A DNA stretch of 10,935 nucleotides from NCBI GenBank assembly GCA_001797935.1, contig MGQT01000114.1:2762-13696 (forward strand), given 5' to 3'. Under the pieces are notes generated by a model. The model saw only the letters and a list, made by a program, of their open reading frames with translations, was not told the DNA's origin and searched no databases. This document shows, piece by piece, positions 1 to 7,094 of the stretch. Position 1 is the first letter of the stretch. Every line of letters begins with the position of its first letter. The translations under genes were made by a program, and so were the position numbers. Source of the DNA: Deltaproteobacteria bacterium RBG_16_54_18 (GTDB lineage Bacteria > Desulfobacterota > B13-G15 > RBG-16-54-18).

Positions 1-74
1 TTTAGCGGAATCGCCCGCCTTGTCCACGCATTTCGGGATAAAGGACGCTTTTCCCGTCGTAAGACCTTAGTTCC

Positions 75-103
75 TTTCAAAAATGACATGGATGTGTTAT
101 ATA
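75..103 (+). promoter_or_regulatory. Possible weak sigma-70-type promoter upstream of xseA
   Basis: A TTTCAA hexamer at 75-80 lies 17 bases before TATATA at 98-103, in an AT-rich patch just upstream of xseA. Both boxes deviate from consensus, so this is a guess from spacing and composition. It would give a leader of roughly 15 bases before the xseA start. Transcription could equally come from genes to the left of the window. Confidence 0.25.
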
Positions 104-124
104 TCAAGGATTGGAGAGAGATGC

Positions 125-1462
125 ATGATGGATACCAGGGAGCGGCGCATTTTAACAGTCAGCGAGCTCACGCAGGGGATCAAGGAGCTGTTGGAGACGG
201 CCTTCGATGAGGTGTGGGTGCAAGGGGAGGTCTCCAACGTGCGCCGTCCTCCATCCGGACATCTCTATTTCACCTTGAAGGATGCAGAGAGCCAGATCAG
301 GGGGGTGGTCTTCAAGATGCAGTCGCGCATGCTGCGCTTCAATTTGGAGGACGGGCAGCACGTGATTTGCTGGGGAAGGGTAGGGGTTTACGAGAAACGG
401 GGCGAATACCAGATTATCGTCGATTACATGGAACCCCGTGGGATCGGTTCGCTCCAACTCGCCTTTGAACAGCTCAAGCAACGGCTTTTTGAAGAGGGAC
501 TCTTTGACGAGGCCAGGAAGCGCCCCTTGCCCCTGGTGCCCGGACGGATTGGGATCGTTACCTCCCCGACAGGTGCCGTGATCCGGGACATGGTCCGCAT
601 CCTGCGCCGCAGGTTTGAGAACATCGAGATACTCTTGTACCCCGTCAAGGTCCAGGGTGAGGGAGCGGCGGTGGAAATAGCCCAGGGCATAGAATATCTC
701 GGCGCGAGAGGGCAAGTGGACGTCGTCATTGTCGGCAGGGGAGGGGGATCGCTGGAAGACCTGTGGGCCTTTAACGAGGAGGTCGTGGCCCGGGCCATCT
801 TCAACTCCCCGATCCCCGTCGTCTCGGCGGTGGGGCATGAGACGGACTTTACTATTGCCGACTTCGTGGCTGATGTCCGTGCCTCTACTCCCTCGGCGGC
901 GGCGGAGATCGTGGTACAGCAGAAGCGGGATCTGATCAGGGTGCTCGATGGGCTGACCGCGCGGATGGCGCGAGTGATGGATCAGGTCTTGCTCGGCGGC
1001 CGGGAACGCGTGCAAGGGGTGCAGAAGAGGATCAGGGACCCCCGGCGCCGGATAGATGAACTCCGGCTGCGGCTCGATGAAGACTGGGGCAGACTTGCCC
1101 AGGCAATTATGAGGACGTGGCGCGAGAACCGCGAACGGCAACAGAGGGTCTCGCGACTCCTCGTTACCCAGACCCCGGTAAATCGGATTCAATCCCTGAG
1201 GATGGTACTCGACCAGGCGCGCAAGGGGTTAGACGGGGGAATGGTAAATCTGGTAGCGGCCAAGCGGGGGATATGGGAAAAAGAAGTAGCCAGGCTCGAT
1301 GCCATGAGTCCGCTCGCGATCTTGCAACGGGGGTACAGTATCACGCGGCGTCTGCCGGACGGCCTGATCCTGCGCGATGCCGCTCACGCAGAAATCAATA
1401 AAGAGATAGCGGTGCGGCTCTCTCGCGGCGAGCTCGTCTGCCGCGTTGAGCAAAAGAGATGA
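125..1462 (+). CDS. xseA: Exodeoxyribonuclease VII large subunit
   Basis: This is the catalytic large subunit of exonuclease VII, which degrades single-stranded DNA from both ends in the cytoplasm together with several XseB subunits. The protein is 445 residues, normal for the family. An OB-fold DNA-binding domain fills about residues 8-105 (VSNVRRPPSGHLYFTLKD is typical). The nuclease domain follows, with GRIGIVTSPTGAVIRD near 140-155, GRGGGSLEDLW at 204-214, GHETD at 237-241 and the ADVRASTPSAAAE block at 249-261. A charged, helical region follows and the C-terminus carries the usual LQRGYSI motif. I start it at ATG 125 because GGAG at 113-116 sits 8 bases upstream; ATG 128 is an alternative. 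An in-frame ATG at 83 lacks a ribosome-binding site and would add a non-family leader. The stop overlaps the next start as ATGA. Confidence 0.95.
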   Translation: MMDTRERRILTVSELTQGIKELLETAFDEVWVQGEVSNVRRPPSGHLYFTLKDAESQIRGVVFKMQSRMLRFNLEDGQHVICWGRVGVYEKRGEYQIIVDYMEPRGIGSLQLAFEQLKQRLFEEGLFDEARKRPLPLVPGRIGIVTSPTGAVIRDMVRILRRRFENIEILLYPVKVQGEGAAVEIAQGIEYLGARGQVDVVIVGRGGGSLEDLWAFNEEVVARAIFNSPIPVVSAVGHETDFTIADFVADVRASTPSAAAEIVVQQKRDLIRVLDGLTARMARVMDQVLLGGRERVQGVQKRIRDPRRRIDELRLRLDEDWGRLAQAIMRTWRENRERQQRVSRLLVTQTPVNRIQSLRMVLDQARKGLDGGMVNLVAAKRGIWEKEVARLDAMSPLAILQRGYSITRRLPDGLILRDAAHAEINKEIAVRLSRGELVCRVEQKR

Positions 1463-2325
1463 AGGTATTATTCTGGCTGGCGATCTTTTTCCTCGTTGTT
1501 GTACCCTCTGCGACGGGCGAAGGGATACAGGTTTCATGGTCGCCCCGCGAGATGGAGCAGGGCGATATCCTCTTGGTACGCGTGCAGACGGAAGTTGCCG
1601 ATACTGTTGTCGAGGGTTCTTTTGATAAAACGCCTCTTTACTTTTATAAAGAGGGAGAAACGTCGTTTACCGGCATCGTGGGGGTAGACATGGCAGCAGA
1701 GCCGGGGCCGCATTCCCTCAAGGTGATGCTGAAAGGTCGCGGCGTTAAACCTCGCGAACAGGTCTTCTCGGTGCCGATCGCCGTGGGCGAATTTGAAGTA
1801 CAACGCTTGACGTTGACCAAAGAATTGGTGGACTTGCAGGGGGAGATACTGAAGCGTTACCTCGCGGAACGCAAAAAAATTACGGAAATCTTTAAACAGG
1901 TCAGACCCCTCAAGCTCTGGGAATATCCGTTTATCCGGCCGGTTTCCGGTGAAATAACGAGCACCTTCGGCTTGCGCCGAATCCTTAATGGTCAAGAGCG
2001 CTCGCCGCACAATGGGGTCGACATCGGGGCCCCCAAGGGGGCGGAGGTGCTTGCGTGCAACAGGGGTATGGTGGCCTTGGCCCAGGAGTTGTGCCTCGAG
2101 GGGAACACCATTATAATAGATCATGGTTTTGGCCTGTATTCGATTTACATGCACCTCTCCGAGATCAGGGTCAAAGAAGGGGACCAGGTAGCTCGCGGTG
2201 CTTGTATCGGTCTCGTGGGGGCAACCGGCCGTGTCACCGGTCCGCACCTGCACTGGGGAGTAAAGTTATTGGGGGCACGGGTTGATCCCTTTGCCCTCTT
2301 GCGCCTTGGCACTCCTGAGGGGTAA
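1459..2325 (+). CDS. Exported M23 (LytM-type) metallopeptidase
   Basis: This is a probable zinc peptidoglycan endopeptidase, or a regulator of such enzymes, acting outside the cytoplasmic membrane. Residues 1-20 form a signal peptide: a lysine, then a long hydrophobic run ending in SATG, with no lipobox. Residues about 22-110 look like a beta-sandwich (bacterial Ig-like) domain, and about 115-145 is a charged helix. The M23 domain covers about 160-280. Its metal and catalytic residues all appear present: H184 and D188 in HNGVDIGAP, H232 in YMH, and H263 and H265 in GPHLHW, so it should be active rather than a degenerate EnvC or NlpD-like activator. The 288-residue length fits a single-domain secreted M23 protein. 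The start overlaps the xseA stop (ATGA), suggesting translational coupling. Its position between xseA and xseB is known to me from related bacteria, but no functional link to exonuclease VII is evident. Confidence 0.88.
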   Translation: MKVLFWLAIFFLVVVPSATGEGIQVSWSPREMEQGDILLVRVQTEVADTVVEGSFDKTPLYFYKEGETSFTGIVGVDMAAEPGPHSLKVMLKGRGVKPREQVFSVPIAVGEFEVQRLTLTKELVDLQGEILKRYLAERKKITEIFKQVRPLKLWEYPFIRPVSGEITSTFGLRRILNGQERSPHNGVDIGAPKGAEVLACNRGMVALAQELCLEGNTIIIDHGFGLYSIYMHLSEIRVKEGDQVARGACIGLVGATGRVTGPHLHWGVKLLGARVDPFALLRLGTPEG

Positions 2326-2390
2326 TGGGCCTGAGTGCTTCGTCACCTACGCACCATGAAAATGGTATACATAAACCCCCTCTCCTTAGC

Positions 2391-2662
2391 AGACTGTGTC
2401 GTAATTACATTTTACCCTTCTCCCCTAGTAAGGGGAGAAGGTGCAGTCCCGCACCGCTTTGGATAAATCAGGAACTACGGGATGCCACAAGGCGGCAGAT
2501 GAGGGGTTACAATAAAAACAATATGCTAAAATGCTTTTTAGTTGAGCCCCTCACCCCCACCCTCTCCCCTGCCACGGTGAGGCATCCCAACCTCTATATT
2601 TTTAAAAAAGAGGAGAGGGACAGACGTGGGGCGAGGGAAATATAAGAATTACGACACAGTCT
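2391..2662. mobile_element. MITE-like element, copy 1 (enlarged)
   Basis: This non-coding element is bounded by a perfect 16-base inverted repeat: AGACTGTGTCGTAATT at 2391-2406 and its reverse complement at 2647-2662. Inside are a hairpin with an 11-bp stem (2416-2426 with 2431-2441, loop AGTA), a GAGGGG/CCCCTC pairing (2501-2506 with 2547-2552) around an AT-rich core, and a CCCTCTCC/GGAGAGGG pairing. The same parts occur in the same order at 9540-9720, but this copy is about 90 bases longer, with extra sequence at about 2443-2497 and within the third hairpin. No transposase is encoded, so movement would need an enzyme supplied elsewhere. No clear target duplication flanks it. It fills most of the gap between the M23 gene and xseB; apart from it, 2326-2390 and 2663-2711 show nothing I can name. 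Confidence 0.72.
2440..2474 (-). repeat. Second dispersed repeat, nested in the copy 1 element
   Basis: Read on the minus strand, 2457 to 2440 is GCGGTGCGGGACTGCACC. It matches 17 of 18 bases of 9510-9527 on the plus strand. Similarity continues more loosely through a TTCC-TGATTTAT stretch (2463-2474 reversed) matching TTCCATGGTTTAT at 9490-9502. It sits immediately after the first hairpin of the element and accounts for part of the sequence that makes this copy longer than the one at 9540. Confidence 0.55.
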
Positions 2663-2711
2663 ATAATTTGGGGGAGAAAGAAGAAGTAAATTTATTTTCT
2701 GAGTGAGCGAT

Positions 2712-2957
2712 ATGAAAAAAGAAAAATCTTTTGAAGAGGTGCTGCGGGAATTGGAGGAGATCGTGAATCGCCTGGAGCAGGGGGATCTTCCCCTTGAGGA
2801 GTCCCTCCAGCTCTTTGAACAAGGGGTCCGGCTCTCCCGCTCATGCCACACCAAGCTCGATGAAGCGCAGAAACGGCTGGAGATCCTGCTCAAGGATGAA
2901 GAAGGGATGATGACGGCACGTCCCTTTGATCAGCCAGGGGAAGTAGAGGATGACTGA
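2712..2957 (+). CDS. xseB: Exodeoxyribonuclease VII small subunit
   Basis: This is the small helical subunit of exonuclease VII, which binds the C-terminal region of XseA in several copies. With a start at ATG 2712 it is 81 residues, the usual size. SFEEVLRELEEIVNRLEQGDLPLEESLQLFEQG near residues 6-38 is the family signature, forming two antiparallel helices, and the acidic tail is variable. A GTG at 2703 in the same frame would add three residues. I prefer the ATG because GAGTGAG at 2701-2707 gives a modest ribosome-binding site 4 bases upstream. It is cut off from xseA by the M23 gene and the MITE-like element, so the two subunits may not share one uninterrupted transcript. Its last 8 bases overlap dxs. 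Confidence 0.92.
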   Translation: MKKEKSFEEVLRELEEIVNRLEQGDLPLEESLQLFEQGVRLSRSCHTKLDEAQKRLEILLKDEEGMMTARPFDQPGEVEDD

Positions 2958-4896
2958 ACGGCAGGTGACAAAGAGACGGATCCTCGACCGCATTGATGCG
3001 CCGGAGGATGTGCGGCGCCTGGAGCGACAGGACCTGCCCCGCCTGGCCCAAGAGATCAGAGAAGAAATCCTTGCCGTCTGCTCAGAGGCCGGCGGGCACC
3101 TTGCCCCGAGCCTGGGGGTGGTGGAACTCACGCTCGCCCTGCACTATTGCTTCGATACCCCCCGGGACAAATTCATCTGGGACGTCGGACATCAGGCCTA
3201 TGCGCACAAATTGGTCACCGGCAGGCGCAAGCAGTTCAAGACCCTAAGGCAGGAAGGAGGCCTGAGCGGCTTTCCCAGGCGCGAGGAAAGCATCTATGAC
3301 CCGTTCGGGTCGGGTCACAGCGGGACCTCCGTCTCGGCGGCCCTCGGCATGGCCGAGGCGCGAGACCTGCGGGGGGACGATTACAAGGTCGTGGCGATCA
3401 TCGGTGACGGCGGGTTGACCGCAGGGATGGCCTTTGAGGCCCTCAATTGCGCCGGCGAGTTGCAACGGGACCTCATCGTGGTGGTGAACGATAATGAGAT
3501 GTCTATCTCCAAGAGCGTCGGGGCCGTATCCGCCTACCTCAACAGGATTATGACGGGCCACCGTGTCAACCGTTTTCGCGAGGACATCAAAAAATTCTTG
3601 GAGGAGATCCCCGGCATCGGCAAGTCGGTGGTGAAAATCGCCACCCAGGCCGAGGAATCATTAAAGGGACTCGTGGTACCCGGTATCCTCTTCGAGGAAC
3701 TGGGCTTCCAGTATTTCGGCCCCTTGGACGGGCATCATATCGACCACCTCATCGATACCTTTCGGAATGTCAAAAAATTAAAAGGCCCGATCCTCGTCCA
3801 TGTCCTCACCAAAAAAGGAAAGGGATATCCGCCGGCCGAGGCCAACCCCGACATATTTCATGGGGTAGGCCGGTTTGAGCGGTCCACGGGGAGGATCCAT
3901 GAAAACTCCTCGCCGCCGACCTACACTCAGGTCTTCGGCAAGACCTTGGTAGAACTGGCGCAGGCGGATAAACGGGTGGTGGCGATCACTGCCGCTATGC
4001 CCTTGGGGACCGGGCTTGTGGAATTCGCCGCGCGGTTTCCCGACCGTTTTTATGACATCGGCATCGCCGAACAGCACGCGGTGACCTTCGCCGCCGGTTT
4101 GGCCTTGGAGGGGCTGCGTCCCGTGGTCGCGATCTATTCCACCTTTCTCCAGCGGGCCTATGATCAGGTCGTCCATGACGTCTGCCTGCAGCGCAGCCCG
4201 GTCATATTCGCCCTGGATCGGGGAGGGATTGTGGGTGAGGACGGTCCCACGCATCAGGGGCTCTTTGACCTCTCGTACCTGCGCCACATCCCCCGGCTCG
4301 TCCTCATGGCCCCCAAGGATGAAAATGAACTGCGACGGATCTTGGCCACTGCCATCCAATATGAAGATGGTCCCCTGGCCTTTCGGTATCCGCGGGGTAA
4401 AGGGGAGGGGGTGCCCTTGGATAAGGAGATTACGTTGCTCGAGATCGGCAAGGGAGAGGTCCTGCGAGAAGGCGCCGATGCCCTCCTCCTGGCCCTCGGT
4501 TCCACGGTCTACCCCAGCCTTGAGGCAGCCGCCCTGCTCGAACAAGATGGGATTCAGGTGACGGTGGTCAACAGCAGATTTGTGGTGCCCCTGGACGAAG
4601 AGCTGATCGGTACGCTTACCAGGCACCACCGCGTCGTGGTGACCGTGGAGGAGAATGTCGTGGCCGGCGGCTTCGGCAGTGCGGTCTTGGAGTTTCTCCA
4701 TACCAGGGGGGGGCGCCTCCCGCGGGTTTCTTGCCTCGGGGTCCCGGCGCGTTTTATGGAACACGGGCCGCAGGGAGTGCTGCGGAAACGATACCGCCTC
4801 GACCCGGAGGGGATTGCCCAGCAGGTGCGGACGGCCTTGCAACAGGGGACTTCGCATCGGGGGACGTCTCATCATGGAAAAGCAACGGCTCGATAA
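2950..4896 (+). CDS. dxs: 1-deoxy-D-xylulose-5-phosphate synthase
   Basis: This thiamine-diphosphate enzyme condenses pyruvate with glyceraldehyde 3-phosphate to DXP, the first step of the MEP isoprenoid pathway. The 648 residues span the full family length. In order: H50 in the GGHLAPSLG motif, DVGHQAYAHK near 78-87, the ThDP/magnesium motif GDG at 152-154 continuing to N180-D181-N182, the linker, the pyrimidine domain with E374 in GIAEQHAV and YSTFLQRAYDQ near 396-406, GEDGPTHQG at 429-437, and a C-terminal transketolase domain. The start at 2950 has GGGGAAG at 2937-2943 upstream and overlaps xseB. The tail contains a small imperfect duplication (GTSHR then GTSHH) lying over the tlyA start region. 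One substrate, glyceraldehyde 3-phosphate, is also the substrate of the gap product encoded downstream. A run of eight G occurs at 4706-4713. Confidence 0.97.
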   Translation: MTERQVTKRRILDRIDAPEDVRRLERQDLPRLAQEIREEILAVCSEAGGHLAPSLGVVELTLALHYCFDTPRDKFIWDVGHQAYAHKLVTGRRKQFKTLRQEGGLSGFPRREESIYDPFGSGHSGTSVSAALGMAEARDLRGDDYKVVAIIGDGGLTAGMAFEALNCAGELQRDLIVVVNDNEMSISKSVGAVSAYLNRIMTGHRVNRFREDIKKFLEEIPGIGKSVVKIATQAEESLKGLVVPGILFEELGFQYFGPLDGHHIDHLIDTFRNVKKLKGPILVHVLTKKGKGYPPAEANPDIFHGVGRFERSTGRIHENSSPPTYTQVFGKTLVELAQADKRVVAITAAMPLGTGLVEFAARFPDRFYDIGIAEQHAVTFAAGLALEGLRPVVAIYSTFLQRAYDQVVHDVCLQRSPVIFALDRGGIVGEDGPTHQGLFDLSYLRHIPRLVLMAPKDENELRRILATAIQYEDGPLAFRYPRGKGEGVPLDKEITLLEIGKGEVLREGADALLLALGSTVYPSLEAAALLEQDGIQVTVVNSRFVVPLDEELIGTLTRHHRVVVTVEENVVAGGFGSAVLEFLHTRGGRLPRVSCLGVPARFMEHGPQGVLRKRYRLDPEGIAQQVRTALQQGTSHRGTSHHGKATAR

Positions 4897-5638
4897 GGCC
4901 TTGGTGACACGGGGGTTGGCCTTGAGCAGGGAGCGGGCGCAGGCCATGCTCCTCGCCGGCGTGGTATTGGTCGACGGGCAGCGTCAGGCAAAGGCCGGGA
5001 CCATGATCCCCGCCGAGGCAGCCATCAGCCTCACCCACGACCCTCAGCCGTATGTCAGCCGGGGGGGGGTGAAGATAGAGCGCGCCCTGGACTTTTTCCC
5101 TATTGATCCGGCGGGGAAGGTGATCATAGATGTAGGGGCATCGACAGGCGGCTTCACCGACTGTCTCCTGCAGCACGGTGCCGGGCGCATCTACGCCGTC
5201 GATGTTGGCTACGGGCAACTGGCTTGGAAACTCCAACGAGACCCCCGGGTAATCAATCTCCAGCGTCGCAATATCCGCTACCTGAAGTCGGAGGAGGTAG
5301 GGGAACGGGTGGATTTGGCTGTCATCGATACGTCCTTTATCTCACTGGAAATGGTCATACCCGTCGTGCTTACGTTTCTTAAGGCAGGGGGGGGCCTCTT
5401 AGCGTTGATAAAACCCCAGTTTGAGGTGGGCAAGGGGGAGGTGGGCAAGGGAGGGGTCGTGCGCGATCCAGAAAAGCACCACCGGATCATCGAGCGGATT
5501 AGCCGGTTTGTTGCAGACAAGGGATTGATCCTCCACGGCGTCATGGAATCGCCGCTGCTGGGCCCCAAGGGAAATAAAGAGTTTTTTATCTACGGCGAGC
5601 TCCCACATGGGAACGGTAGCGGAACCGAGGCCGGTTAA
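4874..5638 (+). CDS. tlyA: TlyA-family rRNA 2'-O-methyltransferase
   Basis: This is a probable S-adenosylmethionine-dependent methyltransferase of the TlyA/hemolysin A family; characterised members add 2'-O-methyl groups to ribosomal RNA. It has 254 residues. An S4 RNA-binding domain spans about 4-50 (RLDKALVTRGLALSRERAQ). An FtsJ-like Rossmann fold follows, with DVGASTGGFTD at 86-96 as the cofactor loop, D110 after the second strand, D152 in IDTSFISLE, and K180 in the IKPQFEVG motif. The ATG at 4874 lies 9 bases after GGGGGA (4859-4864) and places the S4 domain at the N-terminus; the longer frame to the left is only the overlap with dxs. It overlaps dxs by 23 bases and the next gene by 32, so translation is probably coupled. 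It contains G runs of nine (5061-5069) and eight (5387-5394). Confidence 0.92.
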   Translation: MEKQRLDKALVTRGLALSRERAQAMLLAGVVLVDGQRQAKAGTMIPAEAAISLTHDPQPYVSRGGVKIERALDFFPIDPAGKVIIDVGASTGGFTDCLLQHGAGRIYAVDVGYGQLAWKLQRDPRVINLQRRNIRYLKSEEVGERVDLAVIDTSFISLEMVIPVVLTFLKAGGGLLALIKPQFEVGKGEVGKGGVVRDPEKHHRIIERISRFVADKGLILHGVMESPLLGPKGNKEFFIYGELPHGNGSGTEAG

Positions 5639-6140
5639 GTTGCTCATGAGCCTGATCACTGCCGATGATCGGCTCCTCCGGCAGGCCGTTGACGGCTTGG
5701 CAAAGAGATACGGTGCGATCGATTTCGAGAGCGAGCCCCTCCCCTTTGACTTCACCTCGTACTATGCCCTTGAGATGGGAACCGGGCTGTTCCGGCGGTT
5801 GGTCACCTTTGGACCCCTTATCGCCCGTGAATCCTTGGTGAGGATCAAGGGAGAGACCAACGAGCTTGAGACAACGTTCTCTCTCGAGGGAAAGAGGAGG
5901 ATAAACATCGACCCGGGATATATCTCAGCGGAACACTTGATTTTGGCCACCACGAAAGGGTATACTCACCGTCCCTACTTGGGTGAAGGGATCTACGCAG
6001 ACCTCACCCTGATCTACCGCACCGGGGAGTTCCACCCCCTGGAGTGGACGTATCCGGACTATGCCTCGCATGAGATCAGGCAAATCCTTGCGGAGATACG
6101 CAGACGGTATCTGCAGGGGCAGAAGGAGGGCATCAGATGA
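5607..6140 (+). CDS. DUF4416 family protein
   Basis: I recognise this as a DUF4416 protein, a family of unknown function. The 177 residues begin with PVKLLMSLITAD and continue with a PFDFTSYYALEMG segment near 48-60, a central NIDPGYIS motif near 109-116, and TYPDY near 152-156. There is no signal peptide or membrane segment, so it is likely cytoplasmic. The start at 5607 keeps the conserved REP/AEP-rPVKL opening; beginning at the next ATG would remove it. The gene overlaps tlyA by 32 bases and yicC by 4 (ATGA), so it is embedded in a translationally coupled run with RNA-related genes. A role in RNA metabolism is only a guess from neighbours. Confidence 0.8.
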   Translation: MGTVAEPRPVKLLMSLITADDRLLRQAVDGLAKRYGAIDFESEPLPFDFTSYYALEMGTGLFRRLVTFGPLIARESLVRIKGETNELETTFSLEGKRRINIDPGYISAEHLILATTKGYTHRPYLGEGIYADLTLIYRTGEFHPLEWTYPDYASHEIRQILAEIRRRYLQGQKEGIR

Positions 6141-7021
6141 TAAAAAGCATGACGGGATATGGGGCGGCGGAACAGGATCTCCCCTTGGGGAAGGCGTCGG
6201 TGGAAGTACGTTCCCTCAACCATAAATACCTGGATATCTCCTTACGGCTCCCACGGGGTATCTTTACCCTTGAGCCGAAGATCCGGGACCTGGTAAAAAA
6301 AGGTATCTCCCGGGGGCGGGGGGATTTGACCATACGGATCGACCCTGCCGGTGCCGCCATTCCGCGGTACCACCTGGAGGCGGATACGAACCTGGCGGAA
6401 GAATATATCCACCTCTTGGATGCGATCAAGGAAAAGTTCGGTCTTAAGGGAGAGGTGACGTTGGATCATATCGCCGGTGTGCGGGAGATTATTCCTTTTC
6501 TCGAAGTGAAAGAGGACGCAGAACTATACGGGGAGGGCGTTGCCGCGGTCATTGACGCGGCGTTACGGAACCTGGATGATAGTCGACGTAAGGAAGGAGA
6601 GGCCCTTGCGGCGGATCTCCAGGGCAGATTGACGGAAGTGCGCAAGCGCACCGCGGAGATCAAGGACAGGGCACCGATCGTGGTCGATGCCTATCGGGAG
6701 CGGTTGCGTGAGCGCGTGCGTTCTCTCTTAGAAGGCAGCGAGTTCGACGAGCGCAGATTTCATCAGGAGGTTGCCTATTTTGCCGAACGATCCGATATCT
6801 CCGAGGAGGTAATCAGGATGGAGAGCCATCTGCACCAGTTCGACGCCAAACTCAAGGAAGAGGGCCCTGCCGGCCGGGGTCTGGATTTTATCCTCCAGGA
6901 GATGTCCCGGGAAGCGAACACCATCGGTGCAAAGGCCGCTGATGTTGATATTTCGCATAAGGTCATAGAGCTCAAGAGTGAGCTCGAGAGGATGAGAGAG
7001 CAGGTACAAAATATTGAATAA
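6137..7021 (+). CDS. yicC: YicC/YloC family endoribonuclease
   Basis: Members of this family are reported to be endoribonucleases acting on RNA in the cytoplasm. The 294 residues match the family length. The N-terminal YicC domain begins IKSMTGYGAA and has SLNHKYLDISLRLP near 27-40. The C-terminal DUF1732 domain carries LDFILQEMSREANTIGAKA near 249-267 and ends in the conserved MREQVQNIE. A strong ribosome-binding site, AAGGAGGG at 6123-6130, lies 6 bases before the start. The last six codons and stop form the first, diverged copy of a 31-base tandem repeat that extends to the start of remA. Having yicC directly before remA and gmk is a gene order shared with Firmicutes (yloC-remA-gmk). Confidence 0.93.
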   Translation: MIKSMTGYGAAEQDLPLGKASVEVRSLNHKYLDISLRLPRGIFTLEPKIRDLVKKGISRGRGDLTIRIDPAGAAIPRYHLEADTNLAEEYIHLLDAIKEKFGLKGEVTLDHIAGVREIIPFLEVKEDAELYGEGVAAVIDAALRNLDDSRRKEGEALAADLQGRLTEVRKRTAEIKDRAPIVVDAYRERLRERVRSLLEGSEFDERRFHQEVAYFAERSDISEEVIRMESHLHQFDAKLKEEGPAGRGLDFILQEMSREANTIGAKAADVDISHKVIELKSELERMREQVQNIE

Positions 7022-7093
7022 GAGGGATGCACAGTTACAAAACATCGAATAAGAGGGACGCACAGTTACAAAACATCGAATAAGAGGGACGCA
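7001..7093 (+). repeat. 31-base tandem repeat, three copies, at the yicC/remA joint
   Basis: Three head-to-tail units of 31 bases occupy 7001-7031, 7032-7062 and 7063-7093. Copies 2 and 3 are identical; copy 1 differs at four positions. Copy 1 encodes the last six residues of YicC and its TAA. The later copies repeat that coding text and stop, out of use. Every unit contains AGAGGGA, a ribosome-binding-site sequence, and the third one (7083-7089) lies 5 bases before the remA start. The array makes up essentially the whole 73-base spacer between the two genes. Confidence 0.95.
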
Positions 7094-7094
7094 G

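Noticed and set aside
1..70. Open frame from base 2 to a TAG at 68-70, possibly the tail of an upstream gene
   Set aside because: Only 22 codons are visible with no recognisable motif; other frames, including a minus-strand one starting near 89, are also open over this short stretch, so no choice is supported.
152..1192. Long minus-strand open frame of 346 codons opposite xseA
   Set aside because: It is the antisense shadow of a clear xseA gene, with no family resemblance and proline/histidine-rich composition typical of reversed GC-rich coding DNA.
2505..2530. Promoter inside the element (TTACAA with TAAAAT)
   Set aside because: The spacing is only 14 bases and the -10-like box is not kept in the second copy.
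2325..2645. 106-codon plus-strand frame after the M23 gene
   Set aside because: It runs through the inverted-repeat element and its hairpins, has no ribosome-binding site, and looks like translated repeat sequence.
3778..4947. Long minus-strand open frame of 389 codons opposite dxs
   Set aside because: It is antisense to well-conserved dxs sequence and matches no protein pattern I know.
5423..5452. 15-base tandem duplication in tlyA encoding EVGKG twice
   Set aside because: It falls in the TlyA motif after KPQFE, where glycine- and lysine-rich EVGKG-like text is normal, so it is probably ordinary family sequence.
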